DNA from: Pirellulales bacterium
GTDB taxonomy: Bacteria; Planctomycetota; Planctomycetia; Pirellulales; Lacipirellulaceae
Direction: 5' to 3'
DNA length: 64,000 bases
NCBI GenBank assembly: GCA_022448265.1
Contig: JAKVCC010000005.1
Location: 1-64,000 of the forward strand
Under the pieces are notes generated by a model, which was not told where the DNA came from, did not search any database, and worked only from the letters and a program-made list of their open reading frames with translations. A program made the position numbers and the translations under genes. Positions 1-9,500 of the stretch are shown one piece after another (within the stretch, counting starts at the first letter, position 1; each line of letters begins with the position of its first letter).

Positions 1-545
1 TCATCTGATCGGCGAATGTCGAACTGGCGGACCCCAACAACATAGCCGTCATCATTACACAAACTTTAGCCTTCATATAATCAGGTACACGAAGCTGAGC
101 ATGGCAATGACGAGTGGCCGGCAGAGCAGCTGGTTAGCTTGGGTGTAGTCCAACATTCATAATTCTCCGGTGCTACGGTCTCGCAGGCCATAAGATGAAC
201 AGGGTAGTACTTGTCGGCCCGATTCAGAAAAAGTTGCTAAAAGCTCATTGTAACAGCTATACGAAGCCCCGCGCGAAACTCGCCACCTTTTTCAGTATAT
301 CTTTGGCTGATGCCGCAATATGCATCCCACTGGGCACCACACTTGATTGATTCTTATTCGTTTGCCGCACGAACGCGAACCTTAGTTTTGGTGCCGGGAG
401 ATGCTGCTGCAGGCCGTGCCGCAGCAATAAAATGGAGGCAACCCTTCAAAATCGTCATCTTGGGCGGGGGCCGCTTTAGGCGTACAATGCCTAGTTCGCG
501 CATGCCCGCCCGCCAAAGAGCCCTGCCCTCGCCCATCTTCGACGT

Positions 546-3500
546 ATGCCCTCCTCCGACATCATTATCAAAGGCGCTCGAGAGCACAATCTCCGCGATA
601 TCGATCTGGTGTTGCCGCGGAACCAGCTCATCTGCCTAACGGGCGTTTCGGGCAGCGGCAAAAGTTCGCTGGCATTCGATACGCTCTTCGCAGAGGGCCA
701 GAGACGCTATGTCGAAAGCTTGTCAACCTTCGCCCGGCAATTCCTCGGACAGATGCCCAAGCCGGATGTGGATCATATCAGTGGCCTTAGCCCGTCGATC
801 TCGATCGCCCAGAAATCAGCTGGCAGCAATCCTCGGTCGACGGTCGGTACGATCACTGAGATTTACGACTTTTTGCGTGTGCTGTACGCCCGTGTTGGTA
901 GAGGACATTGCTGGAAGTGTCAGCGGCCCATCACGGCCCAATCTCGAGAGCAGATAATCGCTCGCATCCTGATGCAGCCTGCGAAGGCCCGATTTGCGGT
1001 GCTCGCGCCTGTCGTGCGGAGGCAAAAAGGAGAGTTCTGCGATCTGGCAGACGACCTGCGCAAACGCGGTTTTATACGCGCCAGGGTCGATGGCCAGATT
1101 GTGCAACTTACCGACAATTGGTCGCTTGACCGGCAGATGCGCCACGACATCGAAGTGGTGGTTGATCGTTTAACGAATGGGCCCAGTGTTCGAAGCCGGT
1201 TGGCCGAGGCCGTCGAAAACGCCCTAGAGGTTGGCGAGGGCAGTCTGATCATCGCTCCCGAAAAAGGCGATGCCGAACTCAAAGGGGCGGCGGCGAGTGG
1301 GAGTCGATCTGCGCGCGCCAAAAACTCGAGCGATATATTCTTTAGCGCCGACTACGCCTGCAATCATTGCGGCGTGAGTTTTCAGCCACCGTCACCCCAA
1401 TTGTTTAGCTTCAACAGCCCTCAAGGGATGTGCTTCGAATGCGATGGCCTGGGGCAGATGTTCAGCTTCGACCCGGCGAAACTTGTCAACCAACCCAACC
1501 GGTCGATTGCCCAGGGCTGCATCGGGCTGGTGGGCGAGTGGAAGAGCCTGGGTCGTTGGAAACGGCATATTTACAAGGGCGTCGCCAACACGATCGAGCG
1601 CATCGAAGATTTGCCGACTGGCACCTTGTTGGAGACTCCGTGGGAGGACCTGGCGCCGGAGCACCAGTACCTTTGGCTATGGGGTGCGGGAGAGCAGCAC
1701 ATTACGTTTACCTGGCGGGGTGGCAAGAATTCGCAAATGCACGGAGGCGTTTTTGATGGTTTGATTCCCGAACTTCTAGAAAAATATCGGAGCGCCCGCA
1801 GCAAGAATCTGATTGCCAAGCTGGAAAAGTCCATGAACGTAATTGGTTGCCCCGATTGTTTGGGGCAGCGATTGAATCCACAGGCACGTACGGTAACCTT
1901 GACAACGACCCATCCGGACTTTGCGGCACAGCCAGCGCAAACACTGCCGCAAGTCAGTGCGCTTTCGATTGAAGAAGCCGAGAAGTTCTTTAGCGACTTG
2001 GAGTTGGACGACACGGGTCACAAAGTCGCGGTGGAAGTGTTGAAGGAAGTTCGCGGCCGTCTTGGTTTTTTAACGGACGTAGGGCTTGATTACCTTTCTC
2101 TGGAGCGCACTGCGCCGACCCTTTCGGGTGGCGAGACCCAGCGGATTCGTCTGGCCGGTCAAATCGGCTGTGGCTTGGTGGGCGTGCTGTACATTCTCGA
2201 CGAGCCCTCCATCGGGCTCCATCCGCGCGACAACGACCGCCTATTGGCCACTCTCAAGCGGCTGCGAGATCAGGGCAACACCGTCGTCGTCGTCGAACAT
2301 GACGAAGACACCATGCGGGCCGCGGACCAGATCATCGATTTTGGCCCAGGCCCGGGAGTCCGCGGAGGCGAGGTCGTGGCCGAAGGCAGCGTCGAGGCGG
2401 TTTGTCGCGAAAAGCGAAGTGTTACTGGCGCCTATCTGGCCGGAAGGCGGAAGATTGATGTGCCGGCACAGCGACGGATTGAGGACCTGTCATCTTCGGC
2501 TCCGACGCTTCGCGTGGCCGGTGCCCGCCACAACAATTTGAAGAATGTCGACATCGAAATTCCGTTGGGCGCCTTTGTTTGCCTTACGGGAGCCAGTGGG
2601 AGTGGAAAGAGTTCAATTTTTTCCGACATTCTGGTGGAGTCGTTGCGGCGGGATTTGAATGGCGGTAAGGGCGCCCCAGGTGAGCATGATGCCATCGAGG
2701 GCCTGGAGCATCTCGACAAGATGATTGCCATCGATCAATCGCCCATCGGCAGGACCCCCCGCAGCAACCCGGCCACCTACATTAAGGTCTTCGATGAGAT
2801 TCGCCGCCTGTACGCCCTATTGCCGGAGTCCAAACGTCGCGGCTATAAGCCCGGGAGGTTCAGCTTTAATGTTGTTGGAGGGCGCTGCGAGGCGTGCAGC
2901 GGCAATGGCTCGAACAAACTCGAGATGGATTTTTTGGCCGACGTGTGGATCACTTGCAATGTTTGCCAGGGGCACCGCTTCAATCATGAGGCGCTACAAA
3001 TTGAGTACAAGGGCAAGTCCATCTCCGACGTTCTCGAGATGGACGTGCAGCAGGCGCTGGAGCACTTTGAAAACATTCCAAAAATCCGAGACAAGCTGGC
3101 GACATTGCACGCGGTGGGGCTCGACTATTTGAAATTGGGCCAACCATCGCCGACCCTTTCGGGCGGCGAAGCACAGCGCATCAAGCTCGCCCGAGAGTTG
3201 GTCAAGAAATCGACGGGCAAGACCCTTTACATGCTCGATGAACCAACGACCGGCTTGCACTTTGCCGACATCGAACTGTTGCTCAAGGTACTGCATGACT
3301 TTGTCGACGCCGGCAACACTGTCTTAGTGGTCGAACACAATCTCGATGTGATCAAAACGGCCGACTGGGTCATCGATCTGGGGCCTGACGGAGGAAAATT
3401 TGGGGGGGAAGTGGTTGCCGTGGGGACGCCGGAGCAGGTGGTGGAGTACGCACTCAGGCAGTGCAAAACGCCGGGCGGCAACGCAAAATCCGATGCGGGC

Positions 3501-6500
3501 GGGCTGGCTCTGCCATCGCACACGGGCATGGCACTGGCCGGGCATTTGGGGCACCCGGGGGCCCATGTTCAGGAGCAGTTGCCTCCAGGGAAGGGGCGGA
3601 AGACCAGCCAGGCGACGCATATTGTTGTCCGGGGTGCTGAGCAGCACAATTTGCGAAATGTCGATGTCAAGATTCCGCGCGATCAGTTTACGGTTTTCTG
3701 CGGGCCCAGTGGGAGCGGCAAGAGTTCGTTGGCAATGGATACGATCTACGCGGAGGGCCAGCGTCGTTACGTTGAGAGCTTGAGTTCCTATGCCCGGCAA
3801 TTTATCGGTCAGTTGCAAAAGCCTCGTGTCGAGTCGATCGAAGGGCTGTCGCCGGCAATTGCCATTGAGCAGCGTACAACGGGCCATTCGCCCCGTTCGA
3901 CGGTGGGCACGGTGACGGAGATCTACGATTATTTTCGCATTCTTTTTTCGCGCCTGGGCCAGATGTATTGTCCCGACTGCGATCTGGCTGTAGGTACCCA
4001 GAGTGCTGACGAAGTGATCGATGGGGTGCTGGCCGAGTCCGCAGGCACAAAGTTGTATTTGATGGCCCCTGTGGAACTGCCCACAGGAAAGACTTATGAG
4101 GAATTTTGGGACGCCCTGCGCGCGGCGGGATACGCGCGCGTGCGGGTGGATGAGCAGACGCACTCGCTGGATTCTATTCCAGCAGTCGATCGCCGCCGCA
4201 AGCACAAGCTCGAAGTGATTGTCGATCGTGTGACTATTCGCCGAGCGCAGCGCGGCCGTCTGGCCGAAAGCGTGGAAAACGCGCTTGCCATGGGCAATGG
4301 TGTTTTGCATACGGCGGTGGTCGAGGAGGGAGTTCCGGAACCCCGGTGGCGCACCAAGGTGCATAGCCAACATTTGGCATGTGGCAGCTGTGGGCGAAGT
4401 TTCGAGCCCTTGTCGCCCCATCATTTTTCATTCAACAACGCCTTGGGCTGGTGCGGAGCCTGCGAAGGCCTGGGCACAGAAGTGGGCGCTAATCCGGCGG
4501 CCCTGCTCCGCAGCACACAGTTTACGCTTGCCGAAGGCGCGGTGCTCGTCTGGCCTAATATTACGCAGCCCCTATTTGCCGCAATGCTTGATGCGCTGTC
4601 GTGCCACACCGGTTTGCCAACGGATATTCCATTCGACCAGCTCACTCCTCGCCACCGGCGCATAGTACTTCATGGCACAGGAGAGGAGTGGATTGATGTT
4701 GTTTCGAGTCATGATAATAGGGCTGTGAGTAAAAAGAAAAAAAATCGAAGTCCCAAACTCCAAAACCGGTTTTCCTTTCGTTTTCAGTACAAGGGCCTCT
4801 ACCCCGCGCTCGAAGAGGCGTCGCGCCTTTCGCCCCGGCTGCGGGCGAAGCTCGAGCATTTGGTGGACGAAATCGAGTGCAGCGAGTGCGATGGGAGTCG
4901 GTTGCGCGACGACGCCACGGCGATGCGTTTTGCGGGGCGGACAATTGCCGAGTACGGCCGGCTACCGCTCGGCCAATTGTTGGCCGTGGTTGAGAAATGG
5001 AAGCTGCCTGGGGAGGAAAAAAAAGTGGCCGGCGAATTGGTCCGCGAGATCACCAATCGGCTCACCTTCTTGGTCGACGTGGGACTGGAATATCTGACAA
5101 TCGGTCGCCATGCGCCCACGCTCTCCGGTGGTGAGTCGCAACGGATTCGCCTGGCGAGCCAGGTAGGCAGTGGGCTGTGCGGAGTGCTGTACGTTTTGGA
5201 CGAACCAACCATTGGATTGCATCCGCGGGACAACGATCGCCTCATCAGTGCGCTCCACAAATTGCGAGATCTGGGCAATTCGCTTTTAGTTGTCGAGCAT
5301 GACCGCGACGTGGTGGCCAGCGCAGATGGCCTGCTAGACTTCGGACCTGCAGCGGGTCGTCTGGGAGGCGAAATCGTAGCCCGCGGCACACCGGGCGAAG
5401 TTGCCAAGAAGCGCAAAAGCGTCACAGGACCTTACCTCTCGGGGAAAAAAGCGATCCCCGTACCCAAGAAAAGGAGAATCGAGAATCAAGCAGCCAAGGC
5501 CAAGAAAGGCCGCTCCGAAGCGATTCTCAGGGTTGTGGGCGCTCGTCACCAAAATCTGAAAAGCGTAGATGTGGATATACCGCTGTCTACACTCACTGCG
5601 GTGACGGGCGTTAGCGGCAGCGGCAAGAGTTCGCTGGTGGAGGAAGTGCTCTACAACCAGCTCGCACGCATGCTGCACCGGGCGGGTACGAATCCGGGAG
5701 CGCATGACCGGATTGTGGGCGTGGAACAGATCGACAAAGTGATACGGGTTGACCAGCGGCCGCTGGGAAACACACCGACTTCTAATCCAGCTACCTACAC
5801 GGGTCTGTTTGAATTAGTGCGGCAACTATTTGCGCAATTGCCCGAGGCCAAGCTGCGCGGTTATTCAGCCCGGCGTTTCAGCTTCAACGTAAACGGTGGG
5901 CGCTGTGACGCATGCGACGGTGCCGGAGAAATTTGCATCGAGATGCACTTTTTGCCAGACGTATGGGTCGATTGCGATACATGCCAGGGTCGGCGCTACA
6001 ATCCCGAAACGCTGGAAGTGCGTTACTGCGGACGAAGCATAGCTGACGTGCTAGAAATGTCATGCGGCGATGCCCTGCAGCTTTTCGAGAACATCCCCAA
6101 GATCCGTCGCATTTTGCAGACGCTATGTGATGTAGGCCTCGACTATGTTGCTTTGGGGCAAAGTGCAGCGACCCTGTCTGGCGGCGAGGCTCAGCGGGTA
6201 AAACTCGCCGCAGAATTGGCCCGTCCCGACACGGGCAAGACCCTCTACGTGCTCGACGAACCGACCACTGGTTTGCATTTTGACGACATCGTCAAATTGC
6301 TCGACGTGCTGCATCGCCTGGTTGATTTGGGCAATACAGTGGTCGTCATCGAGCACAATCTTGACGTGATCAAGCAGGCCGACTGGATCATCGACCTCGG
6401 TCCAGAAGCGGGAGCTGATGGAGGACAGGTTGTAGTGCAAGGGACGCCCGAACAAATCGTTGATGAAATTCGGAGCGCAAAGCCAGGAACGAGGAAAAAG

Positions 6501-7649
6501 AAGAAAGCAACAAAAAAGAAATCCGCAACCAGTCATCCGAAGCCCAAAATGGTCTCCCTGACCGCGGCCGCCCTGGCCCCGGTTCTGGCCGCTGGCCCGC
6601 GCAAGGATCGGAAGCTCTTCGATTTTGCTGCGGCAGAGGCTTGCCGCAAAGGTGATTTGGAGATTAACCAGCTTGGCGAGAACGTGAAAATGCCGTGGGA
6701 GACCGACGGGCGCCGCTGGCATACGCGTGATCGCGTTAGTCGAGCGGGAGAGACTTGCCATTGGGACGGCAAGCTCCTGGATGCGATCGAACGTCGTGTT
6801 CAGGAACTGGGAGAATTCAGTCCAACCAATTGGAATTCGCGTACCATTGTCGAAGTGGCAGCATCTAAGAAAAGTGATGGCTGGTTTTTCCACGCCATTA
6901 CGGGCGAGCCGTGGCTGCTGAAACTTAAGTTTCGCACCGCCAAAAAGACATTCCAGCGCGACCAGCTAATGGTTGACCTTGATCTCAAGTCGCTAAACGA
7001 CATGCCTGAGGTCGAGTCCTATGGTCATGGCCCACGGATCAAATGCAAGAATTTGCGTGGCCCATGGCAGGAAGTGCAGATTGCTGCGTACAGCCGCGCC
7101 GAGCTCGACACGCCAGCGTTTTGGTCGTTTGTCGAAAAGGCTGTGGCCGGCTTCCAGAAATTTACCGACCGCGTCGAGCAAAATTGTGAGGACGTAATGC
7201 CATGGAAGGTACTGGGACGCCGTTGGCACCTGGCTCGCAAGGGTTTTCCACCGGGCAAGAGACCCAAATGGCCGGCGGAAGTGCTGGAAGATTTGCTGGA
7301 AAACCTGGGGGAAGTTGCTGGCGTCGAGGCCGATGGTTCGCAGTTTCTTTGGAATAACCAGCAGGTAGTTCATTTGCGCGTGGCCGGTCAGCGCGAGCCA
7401 TGGGCTACCGTTTACACGAAGCGCTTAGCGGGCGTCGACCTCGTGCTGAGCGGCCCATGCGGAGCGTTTGCCTCGGGCCGTATCGCCAGCTTGGCGGCCG
7501 AGCGGGCGATACGTGGGGGCGAAAATCTTGACCAGGTGAAGCTCCGCTTCATCAAGCCCGAGGATCTTAGTCCCGCCGCGCTCGCAGAGTTCCTGGGCGA
7601 ACATCTGGAGGCGGTACGTGGCGTGGCATCGGAAGCAACGACTAACTAG
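546..7649 (+). CDS. uvrA: Double-length excinuclease ABC subunit A (two fused UvrA units plus a C-terminal extension), 2367 aa
   Basis: Four Walker A motifs (GVSGSGKSS, GASGSGKSS, GPSGSGKSS, GVSGSGKSS), four LSGGE(T/A/S)QR signatures, paired CxxC zinc modules in both halves; second UvrA unit starts about nt 3600; Lys-rich linker about 6480-6550 then about 370 aa extra. Confidence 0.96.
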   Translation: MPSSDIIIKGAREHNLRDIDLVLPRNQLICLTGVSGSGKSSLAFDTLFAEGQRRYVESLSTFARQFLGQMPKPDVDHISGLSPSISIAQKSAGSNPRSTVGTITEIYDFLRVLYARVGRGHCWKCQRPITAQSREQIIARILMQPAKARFAVLAPVVRRQKGEFCDLADDLRKRGFIRARVDGQIVQLTDNWSLDRQMRHDIEVVVDRLTNGPSVRSRLAEAVENALEVGEGSLIIAPEKGDAELKGAAASGSRSARAKNSSDIFFSADYACNHCGVSFQPPSPQLFSFNSPQGMCFECDGLGQMFSFDPAKLVNQPNRSIAQGCIGLVGEWKSLGRWKRHIYKGVANTIERIEDLPTGTLLETPWEDLAPEHQYLWLWGAGEQHITFTWRGGKNSQMHGGVFDGLIPELLEKYRSARSKNLIAKLEKSMNVIGCPDCLGQRLNPQARTVTLTTTHPDFAAQPAQTLPQVSALSIEEAEKFFSDLELDDTGHKVAVEVLKEVRGRLGFLTDVGLDYLSLERTAPTLSGGETQRIRLAGQIGCGLVGVLYILDEPSIGLHPRDNDRLLATLKRLRDQGNTVVVVEHDEDTMRAADQIIDFGPGPGVRGGEVVAEGSVEAVCREKRSVTGAYLAGRRKIDVPAQRRIEDLSSSAPTLRVAGARHNNLKNVDIEIPLGAFVCLTGASGSGKSSIFSDILVESLRRDLNGGKGAPGEHDAIEGLEHLDKMIAIDQSPIGRTPRSNPATYIKVFDEIRRLYALLPESKRRGYKPGRFSFNVVGGRCEACSGNGSNKLEMDFLADVWITCNVCQGHRFNHEALQIEYKGKSISDVLEMDVQQALEHFENIPKIRDKLATLHAVGLDYLKLGQPSPTLSGGEAQRIKLARELVKKSTGKTLYMLDEPTTGLHFADIELLLKVLHDFVDAGNTVLVVEHNLDVIKTADWVIDLGPDGGKFGGEVVAVGTPEQVVEYALRQCKTPGGNAKSDAGGLALPSHTGMALAGHLGHPGAHVQEQLPPGKGRKTSQATHIVVRGAEQHNLRNVDVKIPRDQFTVFCGPSGSGKSSLAMDTIYAEGQRRYVESLSSYARQFIGQLQKPRVESIEGLSPAIAIEQRTTGHSPRSTVGTVTEIYDYFRILFSRLGQMYCPDCDLAVGTQSADEVIDGVLAESAGTKLYLMAPVELPTGKTYEEFWDALRAAGYARVRVDEQTHSLDSIPAVDRRRKHKLEVIVDRVTIRRAQRGRLAESVENALAMGNGVLHTAVVEEGVPEPRWRTKVHSQHLACGSCGRSFEPLSPHHFSFNNALGWCGACEGLGTEVGANPAALLRSTQFTLAEGAVLVWPNITQPLFAAMLDALSCHTGLPTDIPFDQLTPRHRRIVLHGTGEEWIDVVSSHDNRAVSKKKKNRSPKLQNRFSFRFQYKGLYPALEEASRLSPRLRAKLEHLVDEIECSECDGSRLRDDATAMRFAGRTIAEYGRLPLGQLLAVVEKWKLPGEEKKVAGELVREITNRLTFLVDVGLEYLTIGRHAPTLSGGESQRIRLASQVGSGLCGVLYVLDEPTIGLHPRDNDRLISALHKLRDLGNSLLVVEHDRDVVASADGLLDFGPAAGRLGGEIVARGTPGEVAKKRKSVTGPYLSGKKAIPVPKKRRIENQAAKAKKGRSEAILRVVGARHQNLKSVDVDIPLSTLTAVTGVSGSGKSSLVEEVLYNQLARMLHRAGTNPGAHDRIVGVEQIDKVIRVDQRPLGNTPTSNPATYTGLFELVRQLFAQLPEAKLRGYSARRFSFNVNGGRCDACDGAGEICIEMHFLPDVWVDCDTCQGRRYNPETLEVRYCGRSIADVLEMSCGDALQLFENIPKIRRILQTLCDVGLDYVALGQSAATLSGGEAQRVKLAAELARPDTGKTLYVLDEPTTGLHFDDIVKLLDVLHRLVDLGNTVVVIEHNLDVIKQADWIIDLGPEAGADGGQVVVQGTPEQIVDEIRSAKPGTRKKKKATKKKSATSHPKPKMVSLTAAALAPVLAAGPRKDRKLFDFAAAEACRKGDLEINQLGENVKMPWETDGRRWHTRDRVSRAGETCHWDGKLLDAIERRVQELGEFSPTNWNSRTIVEVAASKKSDGWFFHAITGEPWLLKLKFRTAKKTFQRDQLMVDLDLKSLNDMPEVESYGHGPRIKCKNLRGPWQEVQIAAYSRAELDTPAFWSFVEKAVAGFQKFTDRVEQNCEDVMPWKVLGRRWHLARKGFPPGKRPKWPAEVLEDLLENLGEVAGVEADGSQFLWNNQQVVHLRVAGQREPWATVYTKRLAGVDLVLSGPCGAFASGRIASLAAERAIRGGENLDQVKLRFIKPEDLSPAALAEFLGEHLEAVRGVASEATTN

Positions 7650-7894
7650 CTTTAAAAACCGTTGTTGCCAAGTTCTAACGATTGGTCCAGCTTGCGCTTT
7701 CATCCTACTGATCAAAATCTATCCCACTGGACGTCATTGGCCGGGCGCAGCCTGAAAGATTGATTAGTTTTCCGGAAATCAGTTTGTATTTCCGCGGATT
7801 TTGTGACGGCCCACACGCCGCTGCAGAGAGGTGATAGACTCAAGCTGTTTGGCACCAGTGAAGCAATGGCTTCAGGTTGAAACTACGCCGCGCT

Positions 7895-9088
7895 TTACCG
7901 CCCACCGTCTGTTGCCTGTTGCCCACGATTTCTAAAAAACCCATTGTCCCGCGATCGCTTCCACAACTTGCCGAGTACCTCGCGCAGCGAACCAGCGCTG
8001 CACAGGCGATAGGGTGAATCCTCCGGTAGCTCGCCGATCAGCCGGCGGTGCGCCGTAGCCAGGGCATGGTAGGGCATTGAGGGGAAGATGTGGTGCAAGG
8101 CGTGGAATCGCAGACCCACTGGTGCCCACAGGCCGGCAATGAGCGGATTCCGTGGGTAGTTGACCGAGTCGAGCATCTGCTCCACAAAATTCATCTCGGT
8201 ACCTGTGTTGGTCCAGCGATGGGCGCCCAGCGTTCGCAGGGCGTTCACGGTGAGGATGAAAACGCCCGTGCAGTAAGCTTGCAACAAGAACGTCCAGGGC
8301 AAGGGTTTATCGAAGATCAGGCCCCGCGAGGTGGTGAGCCGAATGGCGATAAAGACAATCCATAGAAAACATAGAACCTCTTGAAGCCGGATAGTTCGTA
8401 GCACGCTGGGGGTGGGGAGAGGGCGGATGTACATTGGGTCCATGATCATCGACGAAGCGTGACTATGTACCCAGCGGCGTACCGCCGAACTGATCCAGCA
8501 CAAGGGTGTCAGCAGGCCAAAGCGAATGACGGCTAGGGGAGGAATGACCAGCACTTGTGACAAATAAAATAAAATCTTCCACGCCGGCATATTGGCCAGT
8601 GGAATGTATTCACCATCTTCGTCGGTGCCATAGTGCTTGCGCCGATGGTGGTCCAGGTGCGTATAGTAGACGAAGCTGGGAATCAGGAAGGGAATACCAC
8701 AGAGCAAATTCCAAACTATGCGAAAGGCGGTGAATTCGCCGTCGCGTATGTGAACTAACTCGTGAATGAAGAGTACTGCTCGGTAATACAGGAGAGATGA
8801 AGCCACCAGCCCCACAATCTGTATGGGCCAGTGCCAGGAGACGTTTGAGGTAATGGTCTCGGGAAATAGTACCCATCCAAAGAAGAATACACCGGCGGCC
8901 ATGCTCAGTAAGAAGTCGGGCCAATAGATCCATGGATTGGGACGGAAGAACTCGCCCACGATTCGCCGCGCTTCAGCGAGCGAGAACTCGTTGTTAGCGA
9001 GGGGGGTGCAGGTTGCTACGGTTGACGGCTCTGCCATCGTCCCGGTTGGCCCCAGCGTTATTGAGGAAGACTCGTCAGAAGCTGCCAA
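7895..9088 (-). CDS. Membrane fatty acid desaturase family protein
   Basis: Histidine boxes HELVH, HLDHHRRKH and HALHH with several hydrophobic segments. Confidence 0.88.
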   Translation of the reverse strand: MAASDESSSITLGPTGTMAEPSTVATCTPLANNEFSLAEARRIVGEFFRPNPWIYWPDFLLSMAAGVFFFGWVLFPETITSNVSWHWPIQIVGLVASSLLYYRAVLFIHELVHIRDGEFTAFRIVWNLLCGIPFLIPSFVYYTHLDHHRRKHYGTDEDGEYIPLANMPAWKILFYLSQVLVIPPLAVIRFGLLTPLCWISSAVRRWVHSHASSMIMDPMYIRPLPTPSVLRTIRLQEVLCFLWIVFIAIRLTTSRGLIFDKPLPWTFLLQAYCTGVFILTVNALRTLGAHRWTNTGTEMNFVEQMLDSVNYPRNPLIAGLWAPVGLRFHALHHIFPSMPYHALATAHRRLIGELPEDSPYRLCSAGSLREVLGKLWKRSRDNGFFRNRGQQATDGGR

Positions 9089-9280
9089 CAGAAATCTCCC
9101 AGACGAAGCACATCACACGTGTCACGTGCGGAACCCGGTTCACGCCGGATTGCCACTTGGCAGGCTATCGGGCGGTGCATGAGGTTGATTCGAGTGTTAA
9201 TTAGATCGATTTTACATTGAGGGCAACGCGTTGACTAGGCGGACGGGGGCCTTCCTAGCTTGTTGCCATTTCTGCGTGCC

Positions 9281-9362
9281 GATAGACTGGAACCAGTTTT
9301 AAAACTTGGTTTGGGGTTGAAATCCTGGCGAATCTTGCCGCCGACCGATGATTTCGAAATAG
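9281..9362 (+). repeat. Dispersed intergenic repeat, copy A
   Basis: GATAGACTGGAACCAGTTTTAAAACTTGGTTTGGGG...GCCGCCGACCGATGATTTCGAAAT; resembles copies at 25283 and 26353. Confidence 0.6.
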
Positions 9363-9500
9363 CTTCTGGTGAGAATTGAGCCAGCAGGACGTATCCGCCG
9401 AAGTCCTGTCGCACCAGGATGCACCCTCCACACCCGTCGTCACACATAACCGCCCCTCGCCCCTTCATTGCTAGCCGCTAAACCCCTTTACTCCGCTTTC

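Noticed and set aside
310-639. 109-aa ORF upstream of uvrA
   Set aside because: Overlaps the uvrA start in another frame with no motif.
3324-4424. 366-aa minus-strand ORF inside uvrA
   Set aside because: Fully antisense to the well-supported uvrA frame, and the translation has no recognisable motif; a codon-bias shadow ORF.
6123-6893. 256-aa minus-strand ORF inside uvrA
   Set aside because: Antisense shadow of the uvrA C-terminal region.
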